Numbered from the stretch's first letter, positions 1 through 10,858 are shown. The stretch: 34,265 nt of DNA from Kutzneria buriramensis (GCF_003387475.1 NZ_QUNO01000041.1:1-34265), one strand, 5' to 3'. Numbers and translations are program-made. The notes: a model not told the origin generated them from the letters alone.

Positions 1-141
1 CTGGCACGGGACTACGAACGCCACCCCGCCACGTCCGAGGCCTTCATCCGCTGGGCCTCGATCGCCACGATGACCCGCCGCATCGCTCGTCGTGCGCCAG
101 CCACTCGCCCAGGCCGTCGTCACTTCGACATCGCTACCTGA
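1..141 (+). CDS. IS5-family transposase, C-terminal end (partial)
   Basis: The window opens inside an open frame that runs to a TGA at 139-141. Its 46 codons include RDYERHPATSEAFIRWA and then MTRRIARR, the usual C-terminal tail of IS5-family DDE transposases (IS427-like group) of actinobacteria. The catalytic residues lie outside the window. A 22-bp sequence at 143-164, directly after the stop, matches the end of a second IS5 fragment near 1400 in the orientation expected of a terminal inverted repeat, so this is the right-hand end of an IS5 element. Whether the rest is intact cannot be seen. Confidence 0.8.
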   Translation: MARDYERHPATSEAFIRWASIATMTRRIARRAPATRPGRRHFDIAT

Positions 142-142
142 A

Positions 143-164
143 GATCTCAAACACCTTCTGAGCG
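143..164. repeat. IS5 terminal inverted repeat (right end)
   Basis: gatctcaaacaccttct plus gagcg. It matches 1399-1420 at 21 of 22 positions. Here it follows the 3' end of a plus-strand transposase; at 1399 it lies at the 5' end of a minus-strand one, as expected if both are termini of the same type of IS. Confidence 0.7.
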
Positions 165-765
165 ATCTTGTCGGTGGCGCTAATATGAAGGTCGGAGCCG
201 GTGTCGAAGATGTACACACGACGTGCGCCGCTGGTGGCGACATTGGCGACACCAGAGGTCACGCAGCGGACGATCATCGCGGCCGGGATCGCCGCCACTC
301 GCTTGAGCGCAATATGTTCAATTTCTCGACGGGAAGATGGTTGGCATCCTGGCCGAGCGGTGGACCAGCCCGTCACCGTGTCGGACTTTTCGTTGCCACA
401 GAGCATCCCCGGCGCTTCGAGAGGCGGTTCGGTGCGCGCCGCACGTAGTTGGGCGGCAGTGACAAGTCGGCTTTGCGCAGCATCTCACCGTTAAAGGAGG
501 CCGGGTTTGTCGTGCTATAAACCTAGCGGTTCCCAAAGAAGCTCATGATGCATTCCTCAGCGGTGCTGGGAATATTTCATTCGGGCCGGAACCCGTTACA
601 ACATCGGGAGCGCCTATGTTGCGGACGACCCGGCGATACTGTTGAGCGCAATCCGTAGGAGTAGCCACCGGCTGACGCCGAGCACAGGGTATCGATAGCT
701 GACCGGACATGGTCGATATGCCGCGGTCGGAACTAGGTTCATTCCGGCCGCGGCATACCTCGGAC
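165..765. other. No confident gene
   Basis: About 600 bases without a gene I can defend. Short open frames exist on both strands. On the minus strand, directly against the IS5 end, an open stretch containing GARRVYIFDTGSDLHISA looks protein-like and could be the remains of the gene into which the IS inserted. I do not recognise it. Confidence 0.4.
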
Positions 766-1002
766 TCAGCCGCCCTGCGGGCCCTCGACCAGCACCCACG
801 GCCCTGGCACGGATCCGCCAATGGTCTTCAGGCAGAAGTAGTCGTGCCTGCCAGTCGCAGCCACGACGGCGTTCAGTGCCGACTGACACGCGCCCTGACT
901 TTGGTAGTAGCTGGGGACCCCCGGGGTAGCCGCGTTGGCCTGCGTGGCGAATCCGACCAGCAGGGCGCCCGTCATGACTGAGAACAAAAGAGACTTACGC
1001 AT
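766..1002 (-). CDS. Small secreted protein, 78 aa
   Basis: A short exported protein. The N-terminus MRKSLLFSVMTGALLVGFA is a classic Sec signal peptide: two positive residues, a hydrophobic core, then a QANA cleavage site before ATPGVPSYY. The mature part is about 53 residues with two cysteines (in GACQSA and YFCLK), enough for one disulfide, and ends in a Gly/Pro-rich tail. I do not recognise the family. The start ATG fits the signal peptide, but no good Shine-Dalgarno sequence is visible upstream. It is one of several small exported proteins scattered through this window. Function unknown. Confidence 0.75.
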   Translation of the reverse strand: MRKSLLFSVMTGALLVGFATQANAATPGVPSYYQSQGACQSALNAVVAATGRHDYFCLKTIGGSVPGPWVLVEGPQGG

Positions 1003-1179
1003 GACACAACATTAACACAATCAACGAATATCCGTGGCGGATATAGTGCGGAATTCTTTGAGCAAAATACGGAAGACTGCCAGCGTGAAAAGGTCGACGG
1101 CTGCCTCATCGGCACGTGCCCGGCAGCGGCAACAGGGTGTTCTCCGTCACGCCCACGGCCCCGAGTCTTCCGATGGAGT

Positions 1180-1398
1180 TCACACGCGTGAACTCGTCAG
1201 CACCGATCTGCGACACAATCGCTTGCATGTCCCAAGAGGCGATCTCAGGAAGTCGACCAGAAGCTGCCGCCAGGAACAGCCCCATCGGACCGTGCACAAG
1301 ATCGCGTCCACAATGCCCCGACGCGGGTGCTTTTCCCGGCGTCGGCCGCGTGCCAACTGATCAACTTTGCCGGAGGTCAGTGGCACGGGGGAGGCCAG
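1180..1398 (-). pseudogene. IS5-family transposase, N-terminal fragment
   Basis: Minus-strand reading gives FEILASPVPLTSGKVDQLA, then a basic stretch, HPRRGIVDAILCTVRWGCSWRQL and LVDF. This is the helix-turn-helix-like N-terminal segment of IS5-family transposases (usually IVDAI..VLRTGC.WR.LP.DFPP). Homology stops after LVDF; the frame runs on into unrelated sequence and no catalytic domain follows, so the element is truncated. Its 5' end coincides with the terminal repeat at 1399-1420. On the same strand just below, 1106-1260 contains another protein-like string (MQAIVSQIGADEFTRVNSIG) that I cannot identify. Confidence 0.7.
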
Positions 1399-1420
1399 GA
1401 TCTCAAACACCTTCTCAGCG
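1399..1420. repeat. IS5 terminal inverted repeat (left end of minus-strand IS)
   Basis: gatctcaaacaccttct plus cagcg, near-identical to 143-164. It marks the boundary between the IS5 fragment and the secreted-protein gene it interrupts. Confidence 0.7.
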
Positions 1421-1731
1421 CTACGACCGTTGCGTCACCCGCCGCGGCCGACGAGAAGCCCCCGACTTGTAGCCTTTGGCACGATCAGCACACCTTCGGC
1501 GCCAGTTGCACCTGGAGTGGAGTCGGGTACGAGGCAAAGGCGACGTGCAGCAACGGCAGCCAGCACTATGGCCCACTGGTCAAGACCGGATGGTCGTACG
1601 TCTACTGCTCGACCTACGGCGCGAACTATGTCCCGGGCACGGGCGGCTGGACCTCCACCAACGGGGGGCTGACCAGGGCGGCGTCAAAGTCGCGAAGTGA
1701 TGACCTGACCTGCTGTTTCGGCGTGTCATGA
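1421..1731 (+). pseudogene. Secreted protein, 5' end lost to IS5 insertion
   Basis: The reading frame enters from the IS end and continues as TTVASPAAADEKPPTCSLWH, through segments with CTWSGVGYEAKATCSNGS and WSYVYCSTYGANYVPGTGGW, to a TGA at 1729-1731. The AAADEKPPT block is the signal-peptidase region of a relative at 29436, whose complete signal peptide ends VTVVAWPAAADEKPPT. Comparing the two places the IS5 terminus inside the signal peptide, so this copy lost its start and most of its export signal but kept the mature domain. Cysteines in the central part suggest disulfides. The last 25 residues look less ordered and may be read-through. Family not recognised. Confidence 0.65.
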
Positions 1732-1871
1732 AAACGGGCACAGCGCGACCAGTAACGATCTTGGCTACCGCACCCTGATCGTCTCGAAGGTCGCTGCTGT
1801 GCTCGCTTCGTCGTCATCTCCTATCCGGTTGTCGCCTGACAAACCGGCCCTGCTGACGGCGGGCGCTAGCG

Positions 1872-2979
1872 ATGCTCGTGACTACCTCACACAGGGTCCC
1901 CGCCGGTCTGCTGACGGTGCTGGGACAGGTGGTCGATCTACGCAAGCGCCGTGGCGTGTGGCACCGACTGGCGGCGGTGCTGTCCATTGCGATCGCAGCG
2001 ACACTGGCGAGAACGCGCTCGTTCGCCGCGCTCGCCGAATGGGCCGCCGACGCCCGGACGATGTGCTGACCTGGTTGGGAGTGTGGCGTCGGCCACCGTC
2101 GGGGGCGACCATTCGCCTGCTGCTGACCAGGCTGCCCGCCGACACCCTCGACACGGTGATCGGCACGTGGATGTGGTTGCGTGCCGACACCCTCGACACG
2201 GTGATCGGCACGTGGATGTGGTTGCGTGCCAGCGCCATTGGCGGACGACGGGTTATTGCCTTTGACGGCAAGACCCTACGCGGAGCCAAGGATGCCGCCG
2301 GGAACCTGGTCCATCTGTTGGCCGGCCTGTGCCAGCGCACCGGTGTCGTGGTCGGTCAGGTCGCGGTCGAGGCGACGACGAACGAGATCCCAATGTTGGC
2401 TGGCCTGCTCAAGGTGCCGGACATCAACGATGCCGTCGTCACCGCCGAAGCGATGCACTGCCAACGCGACACCGCTCAGACCATCCGTGACCGCGTCGGG
2501 CACTACATCCTCACGGTGAAGGACAACCAACCAAACCTCCGCAAGCGGCGAAGTCGTTGCCGTGGACCGATATTCCGGTCCTAGCGGCCTCCCGGGAATA
2601 GGGTCATGGCCGTCAGGACAACCGCATGCTGAAGCCGACTCGCTGTCCAGCGGGATCGGGTTTCCCGGCGCGGCACAGGTGCTGCGGCTCACCCGGACCC
2701 GCACGACCCACGCCACCGCAAGCGCACCCGGAGACCGTGTACGCGATCACCAGCCTGACCGTCGGCCCGATCGAGAAGCGGTTGCACTGGGTCCGTGACG
2801 TCGACTGCGACGAAGACCGCAGCCAGATCCGTACCGGCTCCGGTCCGCAGGTCATGGCCACCCTGCGCAACACGGCTGTCGGTTTACCCCGGCTGGCCGG
2901 CTACACCAACATCGCCGCCGCTCTGCGATATCACGCCCGTGACTTCAACCGGCCCGCCGAACCGCTCCTGACATGCTGA
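1872..2979 (+). pseudogene. ISAs1-family transposase, decayed
   Basis: The start and the HTH-like region (LRKRRGVWHRLAAVLSIAIA, SFAALAEWAADA) read in one frame to a stop at 2069. The reading then shifts: PDDVLTWLGVWRRPPSGATI, IAFDGKTLRGAKDAAGN, VKDNQPNLR, stop at 2584. It shifts twice more to ETVYAITSLT, RLHWVRDVDCDEDRSQ and VMATLRNTAVGLPRLAG. These are the ISAs1 (H-repeat-associated) transposase motifs in order. The first catalytic Asp (FDGKT) is present. The second motif, normally TADALHTQ, reads TAEAMHCQ, an Asp-to-Glu change. At least three frameshifts, that substitution and an internal 45-bp duplication show the gene is dead. It lies between the truncated secreted gene and the SDR scrap at 3035. 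Confidence 0.85.
2141..2230 (+). repeat. Perfect 45-bp tandem duplication in the ISAs1 transposase
   Basis: 2141-2185 and 2186-2230 are identical. The duplication keeps the frame and doubles the 15-residue block DTLDTVIGTWMWLRA between the N-terminal region and the first catalytic motif. Confidence 0.95.
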
Positions 2980-3034
2980 AACACAACTTTGATATAACGC
3001 TACGCTAGCACCCCAGCGCATCCTGCGGCCGCGC

Positions 3035-3133
3035 TCAGCGGGTCAGCGTGAGGCCGCCGTTCACGACATGATGATTCCGGCGGCGAAGTCGCTGTTCTCG
3101 CCGTCCATCAGGGCCATTGCCCTGATCGACGGC
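3035..3133 (-). pseudogene. Short-chain dehydrogenase, C-terminal scrap
   Basis: Minus-strand reading gives IRAMALMDGENSDFAAGIIM and then, after a one-base shift, VVNGGLTLTR and stop. This aligns with the last 30 residues of the intact SDR at 19085-19834 (VIAMIGSENSGFATG, VPVNGGVTLAP). The nucleotide similarity is also obvious. Only the last part of the SDR fold, with the cofactor-loop GI.VPVNGG signature, remains. It abuts the 3' end of the oxidoreductase gene and lies just beyond the ISAs1 remnant. Confidence 0.7.
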
Positions 3134-4075
3134 TCACCGGGTCCCGTCCAAGCGGATGATTGCCTTGCCGCCGATCTTGCGGCCTTTCTCCAGGTCGGTG
3201 ATCAGACCGATAGCGGAGTCGAGGGTGACGATCTCACCGATCTGCACACGGAGGCTTCCGTCGACGGCGGCGCGAGCGACCTCGGTGAGGATCTGCGTGG
3301 TCGCGGAGCAGAAGAAGATCTTGTGTCGGCGGTTGAACACCGAGTGCAGGAACTTTGCGGCTGTGGCGTTGATGTCCAGGAAGACGCCGGTGGCGTTCAG
3401 CATGCCCATCGCGGTCTTGACCGGCAGGGCGCCGGAGGTGTCGTACACCACGTCGAAGACGCCCCGCAGCTCCGAAAAGTCGGTGGTGGCGTAGTCATAG
3501 ACCGTGGTCACCCCGAGCTCGTCGGCCCGGGATGCCGAGGCCGCGCTGCAACTGCCGGCAACATCGGCGCCGAGCATGCGAGCGATCTGAACAACAGCTT
3601 CTCCGACACCGCCGGTGCAGCCGTTGACAAAGACGCGCTGGCCGCGACGGAGCCGGGCCCGTTGGACCAGTCCGTTCCAGGCCATGACGGCCCCCGTCGT
3701 CAGAGCGGACGCCTGCTCGAACGACAGCTCGGCCGGCTTGAGCGCGACGTAGGACTCGCGGGTGATGACCCCTTCGGCGAAGGCGCCGCTCTCCTTCAGG
3801 CGTGCGAGGCCGAAGACCTCGTCGCCGGGCTTGAACTGCGTGACGCCGGGGCCGACCGCGTGGACCACGCCGGTGACGTCCGCGCCCATCGCGCGGGGGA
3901 AGGACCGGCCGGTGACTATCTTCAGTTGTCCCTGGCGAAGCTTCCAGTCGATCGGGTTCACCGAGGCCGTCTTGACCGTGATGGCTATCTCGCCGGCCTT
4001 GGGCGACGGCAACTCGAACTCCTCGAGCCGCATGGTCTCTGGACCGCCGTAACGGTGGTATTGAATCCTGTGCAT
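3134..4075 (-). CDS. Zinc-independent quinone oxidoreductase / MDR-family NADP-dependent reductase
   Basis: A complete medium-chain dehydrogenase/reductase of 313 aa, the usual length for the quinone oxidoreductase branch. The N-terminal GroES-like domain shows GPETMRLEEFELPSPKAGEI, ASVNPIDWKLRQG and MGADVTGVVHAVGPGVTQFK. The Rossmann domain carries the cofactor motif FVNGCTGGVGEAVVQIARM. The C-terminus has IGEIVTLDSAIGLITDLEKG and GKAIIRL. The zinc-ligand pattern of alcohol dehydrogenases is absent, so NADPH-dependent reduction of quinones or enones is likely; substrate unknown. The ATG at 4075 (MHRIQYHRYGG) is chosen because AGGAG lies about ten bases upstream. Longer in-frame starts would add unrelated sequence. 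It is flanked by remnants of SDR genes, with a promoter and operator further upstream at 4639-4675. Confidence 0.9.
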   Translation of the reverse strand: MHRIQYHRYGGPETMRLEEFELPSPKAGEIAITVKTASVNPIDWKLRQGQLKIVTGRSFPRAMGADVTGVVHAVGPGVTQFKPGDEVFGLARLKESGAFAEGVITRESYVALKPAELSFEQASALTTGAVMAWNGLVQRARLRRGQRVFVNGCTGGVGEAVVQIARMLGADVAGSCSAASASRADELGVTTVYDYATTDFSELRGVFDVVYDTSGALPVKTAMGMLNATGVFLDINATAAKFLHSVFNRRHKIFFCSATTQILTEVARAAVDGSLRVQIGEIVTLDSAIGLITDLEKGRKIGGKAIIRLDGTR

Positions 4076-4589
4076 GTGATTGTGCTCCTGAAGGTGGATC
4101 GGATCACGGGGATCGGACAGAGCGGTGCGGGACCGTCGCCCGGCGATGCCTCTACGCCCCTGGGCGCCCGCCACCTTGACGGTGTCGGCTTCGTGGTCGA
4201 CCACCGCCCACGGCCGGGTGAGGAACGCGTCTCCCGCTGATCACCGTCGCGCCTCGCCCAGTAGACGCCCCAGATCCCGGCGTCGGTCATCGGGTCGTAC
4301 GCGTTCGATGACCGACGAGCACCCCCGTGCGGCTCCACGCCTGGCGTCGATGTGATGCCCCGTCCAGTCCCGGGGTCCGGGTGTCGTCCCAGAACCGGGC
4401 GGCAGCCATCATTCGCCTTCGCAGATGCCCTCGACGGCGACCCCTGGTGCAGGTGCGGGTAGGCGAGAGCGTCGGCCTCCACGTTGTGCTGGCTGTGAAA
4501 GGGAATGGAGTCGTAGAGGTTCCTGAGGTCGAGCATGATCCATCCAGTTGGTGTCGACCCCGTCTTCCCCAGGGGCGTTGCGGCGTCGC
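4076..4589. other. No confident gene between oxidoreductase and SDR scrap
   Basis: Several overlapping open frames, none with a recognisable domain or a consistent frame. On the minus strand LRNLYDSIPFHSQHNVEADA and FWDDTRTPGLDG look like protein fragments in different frames, suggesting a rearranged or frameshifted gene downstream of the SDR start at 4631. I cannot assign them. Confidence 0.4.
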
Positions 4590-4631
4590 ATGTCGAGAGG
4601 CGCCGGTGACCAGGACGATGGCGCCGGTCAT
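4590..4631 (-). pseudogene. Short-chain dehydrogenase, N-terminal scrap
   Basis: An ATG at 4631 begins MTGAIVLVTGASR, the first strand and start of the TGxxxGxG cofactor motif of an SDR, after which homology ends abruptly. It resembles the start of the intact SDR at 20401 (MTRTLALITGASSG). The start codon sits 7-8 bases after a good -10 element, so the message would be leaderless, as proposed for the SDR at 20401. Confidence 0.55.
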
Positions 4632-4638
4632 AAAGGCC

Positions 4639-4675
4639 AGCGTATTCAAGCGCTGTGCACATGTCAAGCGCTTGA
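4639..4675 (-). promoter_or_regulatory. Promoter with overlapping palindromic operator
   Basis: On the minus strand: -35 TTGACA (4667-4662), a 17-base spacer, -10 TACGCT (4644-4639), then the SDR-like ATG at 4631. A perfect palindrome TCAAGCGCTTGA (4664-4675) covers the -35 box, and a second half-site CGCTTGA lies in the spacer. First and second TTGA are 18 bases apart, exactly as in the operator in front of the SDR at 20401. Likely bound by a MarR-family repressor (inference). Confidence 0.65.
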
Positions 4676-5172
4676 TGCTTGTATGATGCTTTACGTACAG
4701 GCGCACGATGCGGGTCCCGTCAGCCTCGGCCGCTGGGCCAGGTCACCTGGGCTTTGGTAGCACGGCGATGGCGGTACGGACGCTGAAGTGGTCGTTTCAC
4801 CGCACGAGAAGCAGTCCGCCGCCGTCACGGGGGAGCAGAATGTCCAGGACATGACAGCCGATCCCGTCCGCCAGGTTGATCACAGTGCCAGCGACGCCCC
4901 CGCCGTGTCCGCCGGCTCCGGCGGGCGTGGTTACCGGCGAGGGTCCCGTGCCTGGGCCTGCGGAAGGGGACACGGGGTTCTCACCGGGTGATGTCAGAGG
5001 CAATGTTCGCCGCCATGATCTCCCCGGCGAGGGCCGGATCGACGTTCAACCGCACTGGCGACGAGTGAGTGCGATGTTTGATGGCTCGGACATGCTTGTT
5101 CCTGTGTGGACTGACGGATTGTCAACTGCTGTCAGCATCGCAACGAGTCACGCGTGACGCTCGCTCGATGAG
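4676..5172. other. No confident gene
   Basis: Nothing recognisable. Open frames on the minus strand at 4797-5003 (GGVAGTVINLADGIGCHVLD) and 4990-5100 (LNVDPALAGEIMAANIASD) look mildly protein-like but lack a convincing start, signal or family motif. Confidence 0.35.
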
Positions 5173-5190
5173 GGGGAGAGTTTTCTCCCC
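5173..5190 (+). promoter_or_regulatory. Short hairpin in the antiporter leader
   Basis: GGGGAGA and TCTCCCC form a perfect 7-bp stem with a 4-base loop, 85 bases before the antiporter start. It may affect leader folding. No T-run follows, so it is not a standard terminator. Confidence 0.4.
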
Positions 5191-5274
5191 TGCATGGGCG
5201 CGGCGGCGGATGGAACTCTCGTGGGCGAATTCCGTTCGTACCACCAGCGGTTCCGGCGCGCGAGAGGGAGACTC

Positions 5275-8362
<3,088 letters not shown>

Positions 8363-8411
8363 CCAAACCGGCTCACAAGCTGGCAATCCTCAACCAAACC
8401 AAGGAGTCTCC

Positions 8412-8621
8412 ATGTCGAAGTCGAGCCGTTCTTTCGGAGCCAACACGGATAGTGTGACCCTTCGCAGTATTCGCACGGCTGTCCTGGCCGTCGTGGTGAT
8501 GTGCGCCGCTGTTCTCGCCACCCAGGCCCCGGCCCACGCCGGCAGCGTGCCGCTGCCTGGTTCTCCGTCGTACTGCAAGACCCATCCCACCGTCACGGAC
8601 TGCGGCGGCCACGGCAACTAA
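8412..8621 (+). CDS. Small secreted peptide precursor, 69 aa
   Basis: A well-placed ribosome binding site (AAGGAG at 8401-8406) precedes an ATG opening a 69-residue protein. The first half has a charged N-region and the hydrophobic core AVLAVVVMCAAVLAT, ending in APAHA, a good signal-peptidase site. The predicted mature product is only about 26 residues, GSVPLPGSPSYCKTH then PTVTDCGGHGN, with exactly two cysteines. It follows the aldo/keto reductase by 49 bases and precedes another exported protein. Such a short mature peptide suggests a signalling, adhesive or metal-binding peptide rather than an enzyme, but nothing in it is diagnostic. Confidence 0.75.
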   Translation: MSKSSRSFGANTDSVTLRSIRTAVLAVVVMCAAVLATQAPAHAGSVPLPGSPSYCKTHPTVTDCGGHGN

Positions 8622-8706
8622 CCGGTAGGTCCACGTCATTCATGTCGGACCCGACACGCCCCGTCCTTACTTTGTCGCCACTCACAATCAAGAAGGGCCC
8701 GCATCC

Positions 8707-9129
8707 ATGCACTTCTCACTTACCAGAAAACGCACCATGGTGTGCGCCACCGCCCTCGCCGCTGTCGGCATGGCCGGGTTCGGCCTCGCTCCCGTCCCGT
8801 CCGCGGAGGCGGCTACGGTCGCCCCGGTGACCGGTACCTGGGAGCTAAACCTTCGTGTTCTCCACACGAACAACCTCACAAGGTCCGTACGAATCGGCTT
8901 CACCGGCGAGGAGTCCAGGGAGGTGTTCATCTGCACCAACATCGCCGCGGGCCAGACTCAGGTCTGGAATATCACCGGGCAACTCTCCAGCAGCGCGAGC
9001 GTTCTGAGCTTCGAGAGTCCCGACTGCGCCACGGGCACGGTACAACCCATCGGCCTACTCGACTTCGTCACGCCGAACGCTTCACTGAAGACGTTCTACA
9101 TCACAATCGGGAGTGACCGCTACAGGTAA
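8707..9129 (+). CDS. Secreted protein, 140 aa, unknown function
   Basis: The N-terminus carries two lysines and an arginine, then MVCATALAAVGMAGFGLAPV and a probable cleavage after PSAEA. The mature part of about 105 residues is rich in Thr, Ser, Asn and beta-forming residues, with two cysteines (VFICTN, SPDCATG) likely to pair. Alternating hydrophobic segments such as TWELNLRVLHTNN and TQVWNITGQLSS suggest a small beta-sandwich. No known domain is recognised. The start has GAAGGG in front. It lies 85 bases after the peptide gene at 8412 and may be co-transcribed with it. Confidence 0.75.
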   Translation: MHFSLTRKRTMVCATALAAVGMAGFGLAPVPSAEAATVAPVTGTWELNLRVLHTNNLTRSVRIGFTGEESREVFICTNIAAGQTQVWNITGQLSSSASVLSFESPDCATGTVQPIGLLDFVTPNASLKTFYITIGSDRYR

Positions 9130-9282
9130 CGATTTTGCCCCACGGTCCTCCCCGGTTCGCGAGATCAAGCCGGCGTGAAGTCGCCGGATAGCAGAGGGAG
9201 ACTCGGGCCGTAGTCAATGGTGGCGCCCTGAGTGCGCGCGATCGTCAGGTCGCGACACCAGGGTGCCTCTTGCGTAGATCTC

Positions 9283-9292
9283 TTAACGTTAA
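9283..9292. promoter_or_regulatory. Candidate operator/promoter region of the hydroxylase gene
   Basis: The perfect palindrome TTAACGTTAA lies in an unusually AT-rich stretch (about 9275-9320) 45 bases before the hydroxylase start. With a MarR gene just downstream of the hydroxylase, it is the most obvious candidate binding site. No clear -35/-10 pair is assigned. Confidence 0.4.
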
Positions 9293-9337
9293 TTATCTCT
9301 ACATTCATAGATATTCGAGAGGTTGGGGGACTGCCCG

Positions 9338-10858
9338 ATGGACGTCATCGTGGTCGGCGGCGGCCCGGTCGGACTGATGACCGCGGCGCTGCTGGATGCG
9401 GCCGGGATTCAGGTGGAGGTATACGAGCGCACCAGCGAACCCGTCCGCCAGTCTCGCGGCTCGACCATGCATCCGCGCACCCTCGAGGTGCTCGCCATGC
9501 TCGACTTCGGTGGCGGCCGAAGGGTCAGCGATGTGTTGCTGGCGCAGGGAAAGCAGGTCCCGCGCACGCACTACGCGACGCTGCCGGACCTGCTCGACTA
9601 CCGCGAATTGGACACGCCGTTCCCGTTCGTACTGATGATCTCGCAGTGGCGCACCGAGCAGATCCTCGCCGACCTGTTGCGGGCCCGTGCCGTGCCGGTG
9701 CACTACGGCACCGATGTCACCGAGGTCGTGCCGGCGGCGGACGAGGTGCGCGTCTGCGTCGGCGACACCTGGCACTCCGCGCCGTACCTGGTCGGCGCGG
9801 ACGGGGCGCACAGCGTCGTGCGCAAGGCCGCCGGCATCGATTTCACCGGCACCGCACCGGACAAGGTCGGCTTCGTCGCCGACGTGCGGCTGGCCGAACC
9901 TGTCGAGCAGGCGGTGCACCACTGGAACCAGGACGCCGGATTCGCCAGCCTGGTGCCCTTGACGCAGACCATCACCCGTGTCTTCGGCGTCAAGGCCGCC
10001 GATGTCGGACTGACCGCCGAGGAGGTGCGTCGCCGGCAGACCGTACCGCTCACCCTCGAGGAACTGCGCAAGTCGCTGACCGCCATCTGCGGCCGGGACT
10101 ACGGCGTGCACAGCCCGTCGTGGATGTCCAAGTCGAGCAACACCGGCCGGCACGCGGTGACCTACCGCGCCGGTCGCGTCCTGCTGGCCGGTGATGCCGG
10201 GCATGTGCACCTGCCGGCCGGTGGCCAGGGCCTCAACGTGGGTCTTCAGGACGCCACCAACCTGGCCTGGAAACTCGCGGCCGAGGTGCACGGCTGGGCA
10301 CCGGCTCGTTTGATCACCGGCGAGGCCGGCTACAACGCCGAGCGGCTCCCGGTCGCGGAGCAACTGGTGGCCAACACCCAGGCACAGGACGTCCTGATGC
10401 ACGCGTTCAGCCCGGGCGGTGCAGCGCTGCGCGACCTGTTCAGCGGGTTCATCGCCCAAGGCGGCGAGGTTGCGCGGTACCTGGCCGGTGTGCTGTCCGG
10501 CTTGGCCGTGACTTATCGCCGTCCGGACGGCGCCCACGAGCTGGTCGGCACCAGGGCGCCGGACCTGGCGCTGACGTCGGACACTCTGCTGCGCGAGGTG
10601 CGACCCGATCGGTTCCTGCTCGTGGATTTCACCCCCGACGCGTCACTCGCCGGACTCGCGTCCGCGCGCGTCGAGGTGCGGACCGCTCCCCCGCCCACTG
10701 GTCCTCGGCGCACCGCGTGGAAGGACGTGCGAGCCGCGCTGATCCGACCGGACGGCTACATCGCGCACGCCGCCTCGTCGGCCGACCGGCTCACCGAGGC
10801 GATCCGCGCATGGACCGAACCCGACCACCGCACTGCTTCCGGCATGACCGTGCGGTGA
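9338..10858 (+). CDS. FAD-dependent aromatic hydroxylase / monooxygenase
   Basis: A 506-aa class A flavoprotein monooxygenase of the PheA/TfdB and polyketide-hydroxylase type. It would use NAD(P)H and O2 to hydroxylate an aromatic substrate. The three flavin signatures are intact: GxGxxG in MDVIVVGGGPVGLMTAALLD, the DG motif in YLVGADGAHSVVRKAAGI, and the GD motif in RVLLAGDAGHVHLPAGGQG followed by NVGLQDATNLAWKL. SRGSTMHPRTLEVL near residue 45 is typical of rifampicin monooxygenases and anthracycline or angucycline hydroxylases. The last 120 residues form the thioredoxin-like C-terminal domain of this subgroup. A MarR gene follows 100 bases downstream on the same strand, suggesting induction by its substrate; antibiotic detoxification is one possibility, not shown. 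Confidence 0.92.
   Translation: MDVIVVGGGPVGLMTAALLDAAGIQVEVYERTSEPVRQSRGSTMHPRTLEVLAMLDFGGGRRVSDVLLAQGKQVPRTHYATLPDLLDYRELDTPFPFVLMISQWRTEQILADLLRARAVPVHYGTDVTEVVPAADEVRVCVGDTWHSAPYLVGADGAHSVVRKAAGIDFTGTAPDKVGFVADVRLAEPVEQAVHHWNQDAGFASLVPLTQTITRVFGVKAADVGLTAEEVRRRQTVPLTLEELRKSLTAICGRDYGVHSPSWMSKSSNTGRHAVTYRAGRVLLAGDAGHVHLPAGGQGLNVGLQDATNLAWKLAAEVHGWAPARLITGEAGYNAERLPVAEQLVANTQAQDVLMHAFSPGGAALRDLFSGFIAQGGEVARYLAGVLSGLAVTYRRPDGAHELVGTRAPDLALTSDTLLREVRPDRFLLVDFTPDASLAGLASARVEVRTAPPPTGPRRTAWKDVRAALIRPDGYIAHAASSADRLTEAIRAWTEPDHRTASGMTVR

Noticed and set aside
2100-2235. Possible CRISPR or minisatellite array
   Set aside because: Only two directly adjacent 45-bp copies inside a transposase frame; no spacers and no cas genes anywhere in the window.
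3068-4240. Long plus-strand open frame (390 codons)
   Set aside because: It is antisense to the clearly homologous quinone oxidoreductase, and its product shows only the Asp/Gly/Val-rich composition typical of complementary frames in high-GC DNA.
4287-4706. 139-codon minus-strand frame as a complete gene
   Set aside because: Only the internal MTGAIVLVTGAS segment is SDR-like. The rest is arginine-rich low-complexity sequence, so just the scrap is annotated.
5173-5190. Transcription terminator before the antiporter
   Set aside because: The hairpin is short (7 bp) and lacks a T-run, so it is listed only as a leader hairpin.
9305-10537. Minus-strand open frame of 410 codons
   Set aside because: Complementary to the FAD hydroxylase, which has all three flavin motifs in the plus frame.
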